DNA of 64,000 nt from Allacma fusca. Lineage: Eukaryota > Arthropoda > Collembola > Symphypleona > Sminthuridae. Below, one piece after another: positions 1 to 11,828 of this stretch; the first letter of the stretch is position 1; every line of letters begins with the position of its first letter. Below the pieces are notes generated by a model. That model saw only the letters and a program-made list of their open reading frames with translations, ran no database searches and was not told the origin of the DNA. Where the stretch lies: NCBI GenBank assembly GCA_947179485.1, contig OX359249.1, positions 44,214,915 to 44,278,914 of the forward strand, in the 5' to 3' direction. A program made the translations under genes and the position numbers.

Positions 1-3000
1 AACTGTGACTTGGAAAATAGGGGATTCTAAAAGTGTGGTATAAATTGTGGGAGTCTCTCATTTTATCATATTTCGTCCCTCGCACTATATTACACAAAAA
101 CGAGGACACACGCACAGCTTTTCTTCAGCAATTTCCAGCGTATACACTGACTTTCTAGATGGGGATTCCGGTAACAGTAGAACCTGACACACTGAGCCTC
201 CCAAGAAACTCCCTTAGATATGGTAAATATAGATAACCAAGTAGATATAAGAAAGTTGTGAGAAAGGGAAGAGAAGGAGTATTAATAAATTCCGAGGAGA
301 TCATTTATGTATATCCAATGTCACCGTGGAATATTTTCAGGTTTAACATAAATTTTGCCCGGATACATGTACATGCTCAAACCCGAATCTAATAATATTT
401 CTTGGGTGTTAGGATAAATTTTGTAAACTTGGTAGAATATGGGGACTGTACCATTTCTGAGCTCATTACAATAAATCAATTTTAGCTTTCTAAGATCTCT
501 TCCAACTGTTAATTTTCCACATAAAATTTCTGTTAAATTGCTCGTTCCCATTCACTTCCTCAGCTCAAATGGGATTTATAGACTGGACAAAAATTCGAGG
601 CTGAGAGGGTCACGAGTGGTAATTTGGGGCTTCAATTTGGATCCAAGTAGAACTAATAATCCTCAATGGAATGACGGTATTGAGAAATGAGGGTCTGAGC
701 ACTTATGGAAATATGAATGTCATGTGGTTATGGGAGGAAAATTACTGAGGGAATGTGTGAGAGGGAATAGAGAGGATGAGATAAAAGAGGGTTTTTTTTT
801 CTTGGGAGAAACAACTCAGAAGTGTTATGTGTACACGGTGTAAATGCTCATCTGTTGTTGATCTAGTTTGAGGGCGATGAGGAGGACCAAGACATCACCT
901 CTTCAAGGAGGTATACATACGTGCGTGCAGACCCTGAACTGCATACTGAGAAGAAAATCCAGGAGAAAGTACGAGAGAAAGTCTGAATCCCTCGTCCTGC
1001 TTTCGTGCTTATCACCACAAAAAAGAAGTTTGCACATTGTCCTTACTCTTCTCAAATATACGGACTATGATGCGTGCCTCCTTCATGTGAGAAGAAAAAA
1101 AAAAGCTCATGATGAGGATTTGGAATTTCCCTGAGCCAAGTCATCAAGATGAGAGTTGTTAGGATTAACGACGACCACTTAGTAAGACAAAGACAAAGTA
1201 ACTTGGCAGGAGCAATTTGAAATACGGCTGAGGATCGATTCCGCCTCTCACACTCTCTTACTCAATCCCAGGACTTACATTCCTATACCTATACTTCCTC
1301 AACCTTCCCGATATCCCCGAGAAAACAATGTGTACATCAATGAGGGACGAGAAAAGGTAAGTCAGTGAGTCAAACTCTTCATCCCTCAAGCCTCTCACTT
1401 TAAAACCATCAAATCTTTACTTTCACTTTACACTTTCTTCCTGGACTTTCTCCACTGCAGCAGGCAGCGTCATCTACATTCCTTAGCTCCCTGGGTCAAA
1501 TCAATCATATCCCCATTATCCATATTGCTTTTCACCTACTCCTCAATTTAACTATGTAGTACATATATTTTTCCATTAACTTTCTTCCACTTTCTTTGGA
1601 AATATTTTCAGCACGTAGTCTCCAATACCTTTCTGGTAGCCAGAGATAGAAGTAATTTCTTAACATGCTCTTTGATTATTCATAATAACATTTTGTATTT
1701 TTCAATCCACTCTTACGCATGCTTTGAATTATATAGATACATTGCATGTTTATAATCTCCTGCTAGTAATTAATTAATCAATCAATTAGCCAAACGTGGC
1801 TTGTTCCAATTCCCTTGGGCTTAACCGCCGTGAAGAATTTGAGGAGATGGCTTTAATGTTTTGGTGCAATGAAGAAATATTAGGGATATAATTGGAAGCT
1901 TTAAGGTAGACAATTATATTGTTATACTAAGGAGCAAATGTCATGAGTTCCGGAAGTCTTTAAAGGATGACTGAACTCCTCAAGTTAACTCACCCGGTTT
2001 ATATACTCCTGTCACGTAGTCGAAACCTCTGCAAGCCCACTGACCAATAAAGAAAAATAACAAATGTCAAGTTTACTGTCAGTAATAAGTCATTTCCATA
2101 GTAAAGTATCCCGTACCCTGACAAGCCAAGACGAGTAACTAGCCAGGAACAGAAGAACCACAATCTACTAGCCTTATCTCCTCCAAAGTAGATAGAAGCA
2201 AAATATATTTTAGCAACACTGACATATCAACTTTCTATGAAACAAGCAGTGCATGGAACAGTTAAACAACATCGTAGGGAAAACAAGTGTAGGTAATTAA
2301 TTACTTACTGAAGACAAAAAATAACAAAAGAAAGTTATTCAAAATTCAGAGATAGAATGTTCCTTTAGCCAAAGTTATTAGCTCGGAACAAGACACAATT
2401 TACGCTTCTAATTTACTTATTTACTCTCCTGCTGAGGAAATAAAGGTTGGAATCCAAAGAATGTTGCATAACTTGTTATTTAAAATGTTACTAAATAAAG
2501 TTTCTACATTCTCTTACCAACACATGAACACATGTATTCAATAGTCCAAGCTGGCAGCTAAAGACACAGCATAGTGGGACTAGTTGAATAAATTTATATA
2601 TCCTCATTACTACCAAGCTACCCATCAGCTAGGTTAGTCTGGGGTAAGCAGAGGAATTTTTTTGGCACCTGTATTTTAGCTCTTGAGCAAATGTAACCAG
2701 ATGCAAGAGCTGGTAAAAGAGAAAGTAAATATTTGCAAAGGTTTTAAAATGTAAGGGTAAACATCTGCCTTAACGGAATGTTTAAAGATGTGTCGTTTCT
2801 GCCTTTTTGCATATATTCATTTTTTCTTTCAAAAATATTTACACTTTTTGTTGGCCCACGATCCTAACTTTCCTGGAAGCATTTCGAAACACAAATACTG
2901 CTGTGACTAATCCTGTTATGAATTATATAAGGGATAAATTTTTCCGGGTTGTTCAACATTAATAATTTGCATTATCCACAAATCAATAGCATACAAGTTA

Positions 3001-4140
3001 TTTATTTTTACAATGATATTGACTGTAAAACTATACTTGAATAAAATTAAACTTGAAAAAGGAGAAACTGCTAATTATTTCAAGTTTGTACGAATAAAAA
3101 CATTATTGCAATCTTTCTTTATCAAGGAAAATGAAATGCAGACCCCAAATTAAATTTGGTTCACAACTTTAGATTCACGAAATTTAAATTAAAGGTAGAT
3201 ATATCTATTATATTGATATATTTTACTCCGGATTTCTTTTGGGGACGCATTCACCAAAATGCATTAAGGTAATGACAGGGAGGGGAACTAAATGATTGTT
3301 TCGCCGTACATAAAAAAATCAGAATGGATCGTTGTAGAAAAGGGAACGGCTGTAAAAGTAATGGGAAAACAATTGCAGGGAGGAATAATTGAAGGTGTAG
3401 ATTGCAAAAAGTACTCCTGCACAACTCGTAACCTTATGTAATGTAACTAACTCATCCATTCGTAAGTGACCAAATATCAGATAGTTATGGGCTGTCCAGT
3501 TTCGACGAGCACGGTTGAGCTTCCTATAATTACAACCCATGAGTTCCCAAAATTGAAATACCTCTTTTATGGCAAAGTGTGTTTGTTTCTATACAAATGT
3601 CCAGAATAGAAATTGATGCATTATGGTTGATGATGGAAAGGAAGGGAAGGTGTAAGGCTGGTGAAAGGAGAAAGTGGAGCTGTAGAAAGGCATGAGGCCC
3701 GTCTAAAAGCCCCGAATCCCGTCTGCTTTTGTATGTTTGTGAACACCTCACAACCAAAGAAATAGTGAGAATCTCCTGGAGAATAGACAGGAGGTGTTGA
3801 TACGATCAGTGGTATAGCTATCCACGTAAGTGGAACGCAATGAGAGCAAAATGGAGGAAATTTCCTGAAACCGTCAGGCATCACATGAAATGACTATCTG
3901 CAACATATTCCTTAACAATATTACGGTCCGTGTGGGTTTCTCAAACCAGAGAGAAGTAGAAACCATCTTATCATGCCATTATTTTGCTTGGTGTCAAAAT
4001 TATTCCTTTCCTCGACTCTCCCACTACTTGTTCCCACTGTGAGAATTTCTCTAGCACTTTTACTCACTTCGATCCTCCTTCACGCTCCTTGTATTTTTTT
4101 TCGATACCCTTTTCTATTAGCTATTCTACCGCTAATAGGA
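1..4140. other. Non-coding stretch, no gene recognised
   Basis: The open frames here are short (under about 115 codons) and none resembles a known protein. I see no tRNA box pair and no transposon ends. Items visible: copies of the word GAGAAAGT at 963, 975, 1445 (reverse), 2719 and 3668, and one full-consensus splice-donor-like word AGGTAAGT across 1356/1357. A donor word of this kind is expected about twice by chance in a window this size, so it does not show an exon. Intergenic or intronic DNA is the best description. Confidence 0.6.
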
Positions 4141-4146
4141 GAGTAT

Positions 4147-4190
4147 CTATATATAATTACATATATATATATAATTATATATATATTACC
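4147..4190. repeat. AT microsatellite, imperfect (TA)n
   Basis: This is a run of alternating T and A interrupted by short AATTA spacers. It is self-complementary and could extrude as a cruciform. It lies directly upstream of a purine-rich duplicated unit. Confidence 0.85.
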
Positions 4191-4200
4191 CTTAAGAGGA

Positions 4201-4283
4201 AGACAAGAGGATGCAGGAGGAGAGAAAGCCAGACAAGAGAAAGCAAGAGAGGAGAAAGCCAGACAAGGGAAAGCAAGAGAGGT
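4201..4283. repeat. 30-bp tandem duplication, purine-rich
   Basis: Two adjacent 30-bp units (4221-4250 and 4251-4280) match at about 28 of 30 positions. The unit contains GAGAAAGCCAGACAAG followed by GAAAGCAAGAGAG. The 20 bp before it look like a third, degraded copy. The translated repeats (RESQTRESKRG in one frame) are a product of the duplication and not evidence of a protein. Confidence 0.85.
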
Positions 4284-4831
4284 AGTCTGGTGCATCCCGT
4301 GGAACATTTGAACCTATTTTCTTACAGCTTTAACCTTAACTATTGTATCACGACCGGATCGACAAACGCTGTGAAGTGACTCCTTAAGTAGTCAGATGGT
4401 ATTTTTATTGCTGGCATACTCATATCCATGCCGGAGAATAGCCAAGCTTTTAAGTGAGGGAGGCATACAAGGATCCATATATGTAGTTACATAAGTTATA
4501 GGTACACTTCCTTTCCCTCGAGCAAGTAGCATGCACTAATGCTTCCATGCTTATAACCTCACATGTTCCTTCAAAGCATCCAATACAATTCATTGCTTTC
4601 AAATAGCATGCTTCTGGTAGTTTCGTTTCCTTCCTCCAACAGAGCAACCTCTCAGTGGAGTTGAGGTCCCCACACATATACATACACGGTGACAGCATAT
4701 TTTGAAACCCAATATCCCCGTTTCCCTTCCCACATCCTCCTGAATCGATGAGTTGGAATTTTATGCGTTGATAAATTCTTCAAGTAGTTTTCCCCATTTA
4801 AAAGGGATCTCTCTTTTTCCATCCGTCTCTT

Positions 4832-4851
4832 CCTCTCTCTCTCTCTCTCCC
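4832..4851. repeat. (CT)n microsatellite
   Basis: About nine CT dinucleotides within a wider pyrimidine-rich stretch (about 4812-4875). Confidence 0.85.
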
Positions 4852-7773
4852 TCACTCCCTGTAACTTTTTCCAACACGTGTTATTCACTTGACATCTTTT
4901 ATAAGTGTTATGGAAGGAGACCAAATACCTTCGGAGAGAGGGTGACTGAACCAAAGGAATGTTCCGACCGGGAATGTGAGTTGAGAAATGCATTGACATG
5001 TGAACGGAATTGTAAATATTGAGAAGAAATGGACACCGTCTCCTCAAATCGCTTTCTCTGGCGACAACTCAACTGCCAGCCCATATGCCAGCTCAGCATT
5101 AATTACGACCATGAGCCTCTCTCCCCACTCAAAAATAATCATCCGGTAATGGGCAAGTGGAAATACACTAAATAGACACCTACAACAAACTGTTCACCCA
5201 CTTAAGTGGGGAGACTCACTCCGGGTTTACTAGACCAAAAATGAGCCATAAATTTGGGAACTAAGTAGAACCGAAGCCTTCACTGGTTAGTTGTAAGGAA
5301 GGAGACAGTCAGCGTAACCAAGCGTTTGGAAGAGGAGGGGAGACAAACGATTCTCAAGTATCTCCTTAAGTCTGGTGGATTTTATTCCAGCAGCAAGCTA
5401 CAAAAGTAAGAGATGATAGTTAGATATGTGCAAAGTCGAAATTGAACATGTTCAGTATCTCAAAGGATTGTATTTGTGTCCTCATTTCATTCGGATTTCA
5501 TTTCAGTGGAATTCATTTTATCAGATTTTATCTTATATATCATGTTCAACTCTCTAGCCTAACCTTTCCTGTTAAAAAATTGCATCACGTTTCCTCCTCG
5601 CTTCTCTGACTCTCACAAGAGGCTAATATGTAGGCTGAGGTTCACACTGTTATTGAAAGATAAGTGTACGTATCAGATGTATGCGTCTACTTTTGCGCAC
5701 AAACCCTAACATGATACAAGTCCAATGCATTGTTGACGGCAAATATTTTCGGAAGATGTCACATGTAAAACATACTTACATTTGTGCATGAGCACTCGTA
5801 GTGGCAACGTGGAATAATAGTGTTTTCTAAAAATTGATTTTACCCGAAAAAAAATCCCCCCAAAACCTAGTCACAAAAAAACAACCTAAAATTTCGAAAT
5901 CCTAAAGTAGATAGTTATTTAGTTTCAATAAATAGAATAACATATATTATGCATACATTTTATCAAATATCTTGTAGTACTGCGGGCAGAAGCCAAAGAA
6001 TAGCAATAAGATTGACTCTTGGAAAGACAATTGCTCAACAGCTGCATTTCTGTAATTACGTAGATGCAGAGTCATGCGTTGCAACATGCGCTACAATAAC
6101 AGCAAGTCGCAACAGCTTCTCCACGCAACAAAGATTCCTGAGGCTATACCAACGGGGACTTTTAATAAGCACTCAAGTACATTTCACCATAGCAGACACG
6201 TTTTTATGAAACAGACTTAATGGCATCTGCAATAGTTGTGATTTCCTAAGCTAGAAAGAATGTTGTGTACTGGACGTGATTCTAATTTATTTTTCTTCTC
6301 TGTATTGTTGACAAATACACATCCAAGTGCTCATCCGTCTGTAGACATGCAGCTTATACGGATAAAGTTAAGGGGGAAGAAAGGGTTATCTGAAGAGGCG
6401 GATACAGATGAAAGTATCTTGGTATTGTGCAATGTTTATGTACACGACACCTCAGTTCAAGAGGTTTTTCTGTTTTGCTTTCTCCATTTTCTTTCTTTTT
6501 TTCTTTGTCGAGCTTTCTCCTAACACAAGAACCAGGATGATGGAGATACCATGGAATGGTAAAATGAAGAGTGGCGCCGTCGTTGACCTTCTTTTTCTCA
6601 CCTCTCTTCTCTTCTCAAGGTGCTTTTTCTCCCCTCCGTACTCACCGGTAGACTTTCACTTTATCATTCCCACACTTTCACGGTTTGCGAACGGAAAGCC
6701 CAAGTTTAGAATCAATGGCATAGTCTGGACATTCAGTTTCCCCATCAATCCAGGGAAAAAATGTCAACTATTCCTTTCTCTCTTCATTGACAGATTTTTC
6801 TTGGTTTTAGGATTCTTCCTCACATTTTTGTTACTCTCGGTAAACTCGACTGTCTGATTTTCTCCAGATTCTTTGTGAATGAGTAAAATTGTCCATTTTG
6901 GTGGAAAATTCAATAAAAGGAAAGTTCACTTGGACTCTCCTAACTCTTAAGCAACAAGTAAAAGGCGGTGGTTTCTTTCAGAGGAATCATTTCCATCTTT
7001 TTTTTTCTCCTATTTATCCTTTCTTTCCTGTACCTTTTTTCTCCTGTTCACACGGTATTAGTTTAGGGCAAAGGTAATTTATGTACTGGAATTCCCAGCA
7101 CAATTTTAGAAGAAATTACCGGTGGCCCCGAGGAACATCATTAGACTGTACATGGAGAAAGTCAGAGGAGAAAGTATGTAAAAATACAGGAGAGAACTGT
7201 AAAGAGACAAAGCGGAGCAAGTAGGTCAAAAACATGCTCACATGGTATACCGAGAATGTATGGAATGATGAAATGTATGTGGACCGTAAGTTACGTGTAG
7301 AATAGAAAGTTCTCGGGGATTTGAGCAATCTAGAAACTACAAGCTACCCTACAGTGAGTAACCTTGCACATGTGGTCCTAGCACAGGTCAAGACTACAGA
7401 GACCGTAAGGGATGAGCAATCTCTTCGACATTCTTGTCCTCCATAGAGAGAACACTGTTGGAATCAAAACTTCCTTCATATAATGTTACGCCTTGTAGTT
7501 GGAGCATAGAGGGAAGGTATATATAGGGAAAGCCTGTAGCCACAGTTTACCTTGTGTGTTGTCAATGAGACAAGGAAAAACAAAATGGTATTTGACTTTG
7601 TATACAACTGATAGGTTGCATAAAGCCCGTGGAAAGTTGCTCATACGAAGTAGGTACATACGTCTGGGAGACTAGGAATTTCACAGGACTTTCCATAATT
7701 TCCACCCGGCTTCAGTCAGCAAGGAAGGAGGAAAGGAAAGGCTTTATCTGCAGTGCGGCTCTTGCCACTCAAT

Positions 7774-7800
7774 CCCAACCAGCCAACCAGCCAAGCCAAT
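7774..7800. repeat. Short CCAACCAG tandem repeat
   Basis: About two and a half copies of CCAACCAG/CCAAGCC in tandem. Small and probably slippage-derived. Confidence 0.6.
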
Positions 7801-10278
7801 ATCTAGCTCAAGAGGGGAACCCACCAACCTACAGATTGAGTTGGAGAGAAAGTGCGAGTGAGGGACAGAGAGGAATAGAAATACAGGCTTGGAAAAGTAC
7901 TGTTCACTCCTAACCCCACCACAGCCCTAGTACTTGCTCACTCAGAGGCAAGACAAAAACTCTGAATAGCTACTCTGAAGGCCAAGTTAGTTTTGCAAGG
8001 GTCTTCTTATTCCCAGACAGTAAATACAGCTCTTGTAGGGTCGCCCAACTTCTCCATACATATTGAGTCCACAGATTCAGTTTTGAATCAAGTCAAAGAG
8101 CTCATGCTCAAATATTATTATTATCATCATTACTGACATGATACACAAATTAATGCTCACAATAAGTACAACCACATAGACCCATAATCATCACCACTCC
8201 CAAGTAGTCATCTAGAGTAAAATAGAGTTCGGCCCCACTCCTACGCTCTGGCCAAGCTTCTTCAGCTTTCTTCCAAAACATTACCACACACATTTCCCTA
8301 TAAATGCATTACTTCGAGACAGTTATGGAGTCGCTCAAATTAGCCTGCATGAAATTGCCCACGAGTACATATTTTATACTACATTGTCTATAGTCCTGCT
8401 CCTCGTCTTTTGTGCAAACAACTATGTACTTTGGTCATACAAATACTGATAACATGCTACAATCACTCAATTCACTCGAGCTGAATATCTAAGCTGTAGA
8501 GCAAGGCTCGACTCTGTCCCATACAAAATTATTTACAGGCCTCTTCCAAGGCTTATACAGCTTTTGCACTACTTTATCCTCATATTGTTCTCTAGCCTTC
8601 CCTTCCCACAAGTTCAAGTCAGGCCTAAGCTAGTTTTACTGCTTTCTCCAGAATTTCTGTCTTTTAGCAAGTAATTTAACCTGGACTCAACAAATGACTT
8701 TAAATGCATGAATCATATGCTCCACTGTATTTTCTGATATCTTCTAATAATTAATTACTCAAATTCAGTGTATTTTAAATCGTGATATCCCTAGCCCCTA
8801 CGATACAATATGGAGTAATTATTTAAGGTAAGAAAAATCTTCTGCAATGCTGAAATAAAGTAAACTTGCCACATGAGCGTGTTAACAGAAAATCTGCAAC
8901 TTCCTGGTTAAAAATACCGTGCCAATGACTATCTATGGTAAAGATTATAAAAGCAATGCTTGAATTTTGATGTAAATTTACGAATTTATTATATACATAC
9001 GTAACGTTGCCACAACAATGCAGAGGAATAATTTCCTTTAAAGAATAAGTCAAACGTATACAATGTAAATGCCAGATATGCCAATTGGGTGGAACATATT
9101 GAATCCAAAGGAAATGATTGCCCACACGACTCATATTGCATGCATTGATCTCCCTCCAGCATCTCAAATAGAAGGAGTTATATTTCATGTTTCTCAAATG
9201 TTCACAAGACACTTTGGGTTGTTTGCAGCCCCGGCATCGACAGTCTTAAAGCTGTCATTGGTGGCAACCAGAAATGGACGAGAGGTGGAGGAGAAAGTAA
9301 GGAAGGGTGTCTGAGGGGAGTGGAAGAACGAGGAGAAAGTGCCAAAAAATTATTCATACGAAATAACTATAAACCAGCAGACGCTTTCTGTTTTTGCATA
9401 CAAGCAAGGTCATGCTCCGCATATGTTCTTATATCTCCTAGCAATTTCGGTACTGAAACTCTTCTTACAAAATGTACGCTGTAGCATTCTACTACTCCCT
9501 GAATTCTATATAGGAGGCTGTGCACTACTTCGACCCCTTTTTTCCCTGAACTTGTATTATCTTAAATGTGTTTCAATCATAAATTGTTGTCTCCCAGCAA
9601 TTGAGTTACTGGATATCGTTGCGTTTTATCGCATCTTCGTATAAACAAGGTGATATCCATATTGAATGAACGTAGGCTCAATATTTATTCCTCCCAACGA
9701 ACTTCCCCCCGGCAGTTCCAAAACACACTTTCTCAGGCAGCTTTCAAGACAAAATATGAAGAAGTCGTCAACGTGCCAATCTTCAGAATAAAGAAGAAAG
9801 TGGCCATTGAGAAGCAGAAACAAGCTTCCGAAGGCATTTTTAACGGCGAAGGGCATACAATGATTTTTTTTTAGATAGATACTACTATAACAGCATGCCT
9901 CAAATGTAAGGATTTTGATAGGATTTGTACAACACAAGGATACATTTGATTTCTGTGAAAGAACTATGTCTCAGGGTTTGCTCCTTATCGGCCGAAATAC
10001 ATCTGAGGGAACATACAAGTTCCAAGTGTTACTTTTCATATGATGTCAAACATGTTTGAATTATTGTTAGGAAATGATAAACGACGGACTACTAGAGCAA
10101 ATTAGGAGATAACTGTTGGTCTACGAAATGAATAAGGAAGAGGGAGCAAAGAAACAATAAATAGAATGATTACATTTTCATGCGAAGCAAGTTTTTGGTA
10201 TTTTTGGGATTCCATACTCGTCGGAAGCTAATCTAACGGAAAACGTGAAGTGAAGGGGAAATTCTGGGGTTCACTAGA

Positions 10279-10288
10279 CCCCCCCCCC
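10279..10288. repeat. Poly-C run
   Basis: Ten consecutive C residues, uncommon in this A+T-rich window. It could mark slippage or a sequencing-sensitive site. No surrounding structure suggests a function. Confidence 0.8.
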
Positions 10289-11710
10289 TCCGTCCCTCAT
10301 ACCAAACCCCAGACACAGTGAGACTTCACAACAGACGTAACATTCAAAATGTTCCACAACTCTACTTAAACAATTCCTATTCATTGACTTTCTCCATTTC
10401 TGCTCGACCGTACTGAAGTTGCCGAAACTAAACCAAAAACCCACAAACTAAGAGTAGTATGTTGGTTGAAATTCCCAATTCATGTTTGTACAAACGCAAA
10501 GTAATTACTCAATTAATAACCAACAGACGTCGACGCAACAACTTGCATTCATTTCAAAAAACCAAAACTGACTATACAAAATATCTCGGTTGTCCGAAAA
10601 ATTAATGGGCTATAGGGATGGCATTCTCCAAGAGGAAAGCTATTTGTTTCCAGTATCAATGCATACTTCAAAAAGGATGCTAATATACTCTCCTCAAATA
10701 TATTTACGAATGAGAAATATTGGTTCATCGGTCTACATACCTCCATGCATATTACATGCCTAAGAGTGTTTACCAAGAATCCGCCTTTTGATCTCGCCGT
10801 CCGGAATTTAAAGTTTCGACTATTTAGGAATTCTTACTTCCTGGGCCTGTCTCTAGTGAAAGTAACTTTCTCCCTCTCCCTTTCTCCATATGGAATTTGT
10901 GCCAGGCAGCTCTTTCGAAATTTCTCCTCTTTCTCTCTCTCGTAGTTTTTAAATCCCACTTAAATTTTCGCTTTGAAACTCGACCCTTCCAATAAATTAT
11001 TTATCATCTCTTAGCACAATATCCTGAACAAATAACATGTCTCCTCTAAAGTGCTTTCCAGTTAAGATTTTTAACAAGCTTTGACATTGCTGATTTAGAG
11101 TTCTTGCAATGGATAACACAGTATTAAGGGTAGAGGCTGCAGAACGGATACGTCGGATTGGGAAGGGTTTGAAAGGTTTGGGGAAAGTCTGTTAACAACT
11201 TGAAGTCGTGCCATGAAATAAAACTGCATTTCGGATTCGGTACAGGCCTGATGATAATGGGGAGGATGCTCTGAAGCTACCAAACTTGGCAGGGATGGGT
11301 TGAAAAGTTGGAGACCTATGCAAAGCACCTGGATTGACGATGAGAGTTGAATACGAGAGAAGGAGGAGTGGTTCGGGAAAAAGTCAAGAAAAGCAGGGGA
11401 GGCAATTGAAAAGCATAAAATAAAGTTGTTCCAGTAACCGAATTGTGTGAGTGACAATGAAAACATGAGGTATGCTATGACCACAGGACACTGGAAACGA
11501 CATCTTTATCTCGATACTGCTCCCAGTCCACTGCGTCACTACCAAACTTCCATTAAGTGTGTCAGTGCTCTTTTAGTTCCTCACGGAAATGCCAACAAGA
11601 CATTTCTCTATTACAGTAATTTTTAAAAGGCTTTAAATATTTCCCTTCAAATATCCTTAACCTCAGGACACCAGTACTTTGTAGCGTTTGAAAGAAGCGT
11701 TTAGATAAAT
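10289..11710. other. Non-coding stretch, no gene recognised
   Basis: No recognisable protein or RNA gene. ACTTTCTCC occurs at 10387 and 10865. If the retroposon tail at 11798-11820 belongs to a longer element, its body would lie here. I could not find reverse-transcriptase or endonuclease motifs in any frame, so an old or severely truncated copy would be needed. Confidence 0.5.
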
Positions 11711-11743
11711 ACCTTACCATTGGTAATGCACCAGTGGTACGGT
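11711..11743. other. Hairpin, 13 paired bases with one mismatch
   Basis: ACC-T-TACCATTGGT pairs with ACCAGTGGTA-C-GGT around the 5-base loop AATGC, with one G:T-type pair and one T/C mismatch. It sits about 55 bp upstream of a retroposon-like 3' tail, where some non-LTR elements and SINEs carry a stem-loop. It could equally be an isolated inverted repeat. Confidence 0.6.
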
Positions 11744-11749
11744 AACAAA

Positions 11750-11820
11750 GTTAATGTCTGTCGTTGGAAATCAGCGCCCAGTGCTGTATGATTTGACAAT
11801 AAAGCAATTACTTACTTACA
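11750..11820 (+). mobile_element. Possible 3' end of a non-LTR retroposon (LINE or SINE)
   Basis: The stretch ends in TGTATGATTTGACAATAAAG followed by ATTACTTACTTAC. A polyadenylation-type AATAAA (11798-11803) followed immediately by short tandem repeats is the usual 3' end of several non-LTR families in invertebrates, and the hairpin at 11711-11743 fits. No coding part is visible upstream. A 9-bp match (AAACCAAAA) flanks the tail at 11820-11828 and recurs at 10430-10438. This could be a target duplication for an element of about 1.4 kb, but the match is short and A-rich. Family cannot be assigned. Confidence 0.35.
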
Positions 11821-11828
11821 AACCAAAA

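Larger units (their letters stand above)
4284..10278. other. Non-coding stretch, no gene recognised
   Basis: No protein family is recognisable in either strand. Visible items: GAGAAAGT-type words at 7154, 7167, 7846, 9290 and 9332; a pyrimidine-rich run at about 6468-6530 that makes a nearby 149-codon frame artificially hydrophobic; a short CCAACCAG repeat at about 7774-7800; and a TATATATAG word at 7518 without a convincing initiator. Otherwise ordinary A+T-rich DNA. Confidence 0.55.

Noticed and set aside
1350-1362. Full-consensus splice donor AGGTAAGT
   Set aside because: Expected about twice by chance in this length, and there is no open frame of note ending there.
3984-4379. Repeat-bearing frame with RESQTRESKRG units
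   Set aside because: The peptide repeat is a direct result of the 30-bp DNA duplication plus an adjacent AT microsatellite.
6408-6857. 149-codon frame with three hydrophobic stretches
   Set aside because: The hydrophobicity comes from T/C-rich runs (TTT, CTT, TTC codons). No family resemblance, and the length is within chance expectation.
7518-7550. TATATATAG promoter-like word
   Set aside because: The nearest initiator-like CAGT is about 26 bp away, slightly short, and there is no supporting context.
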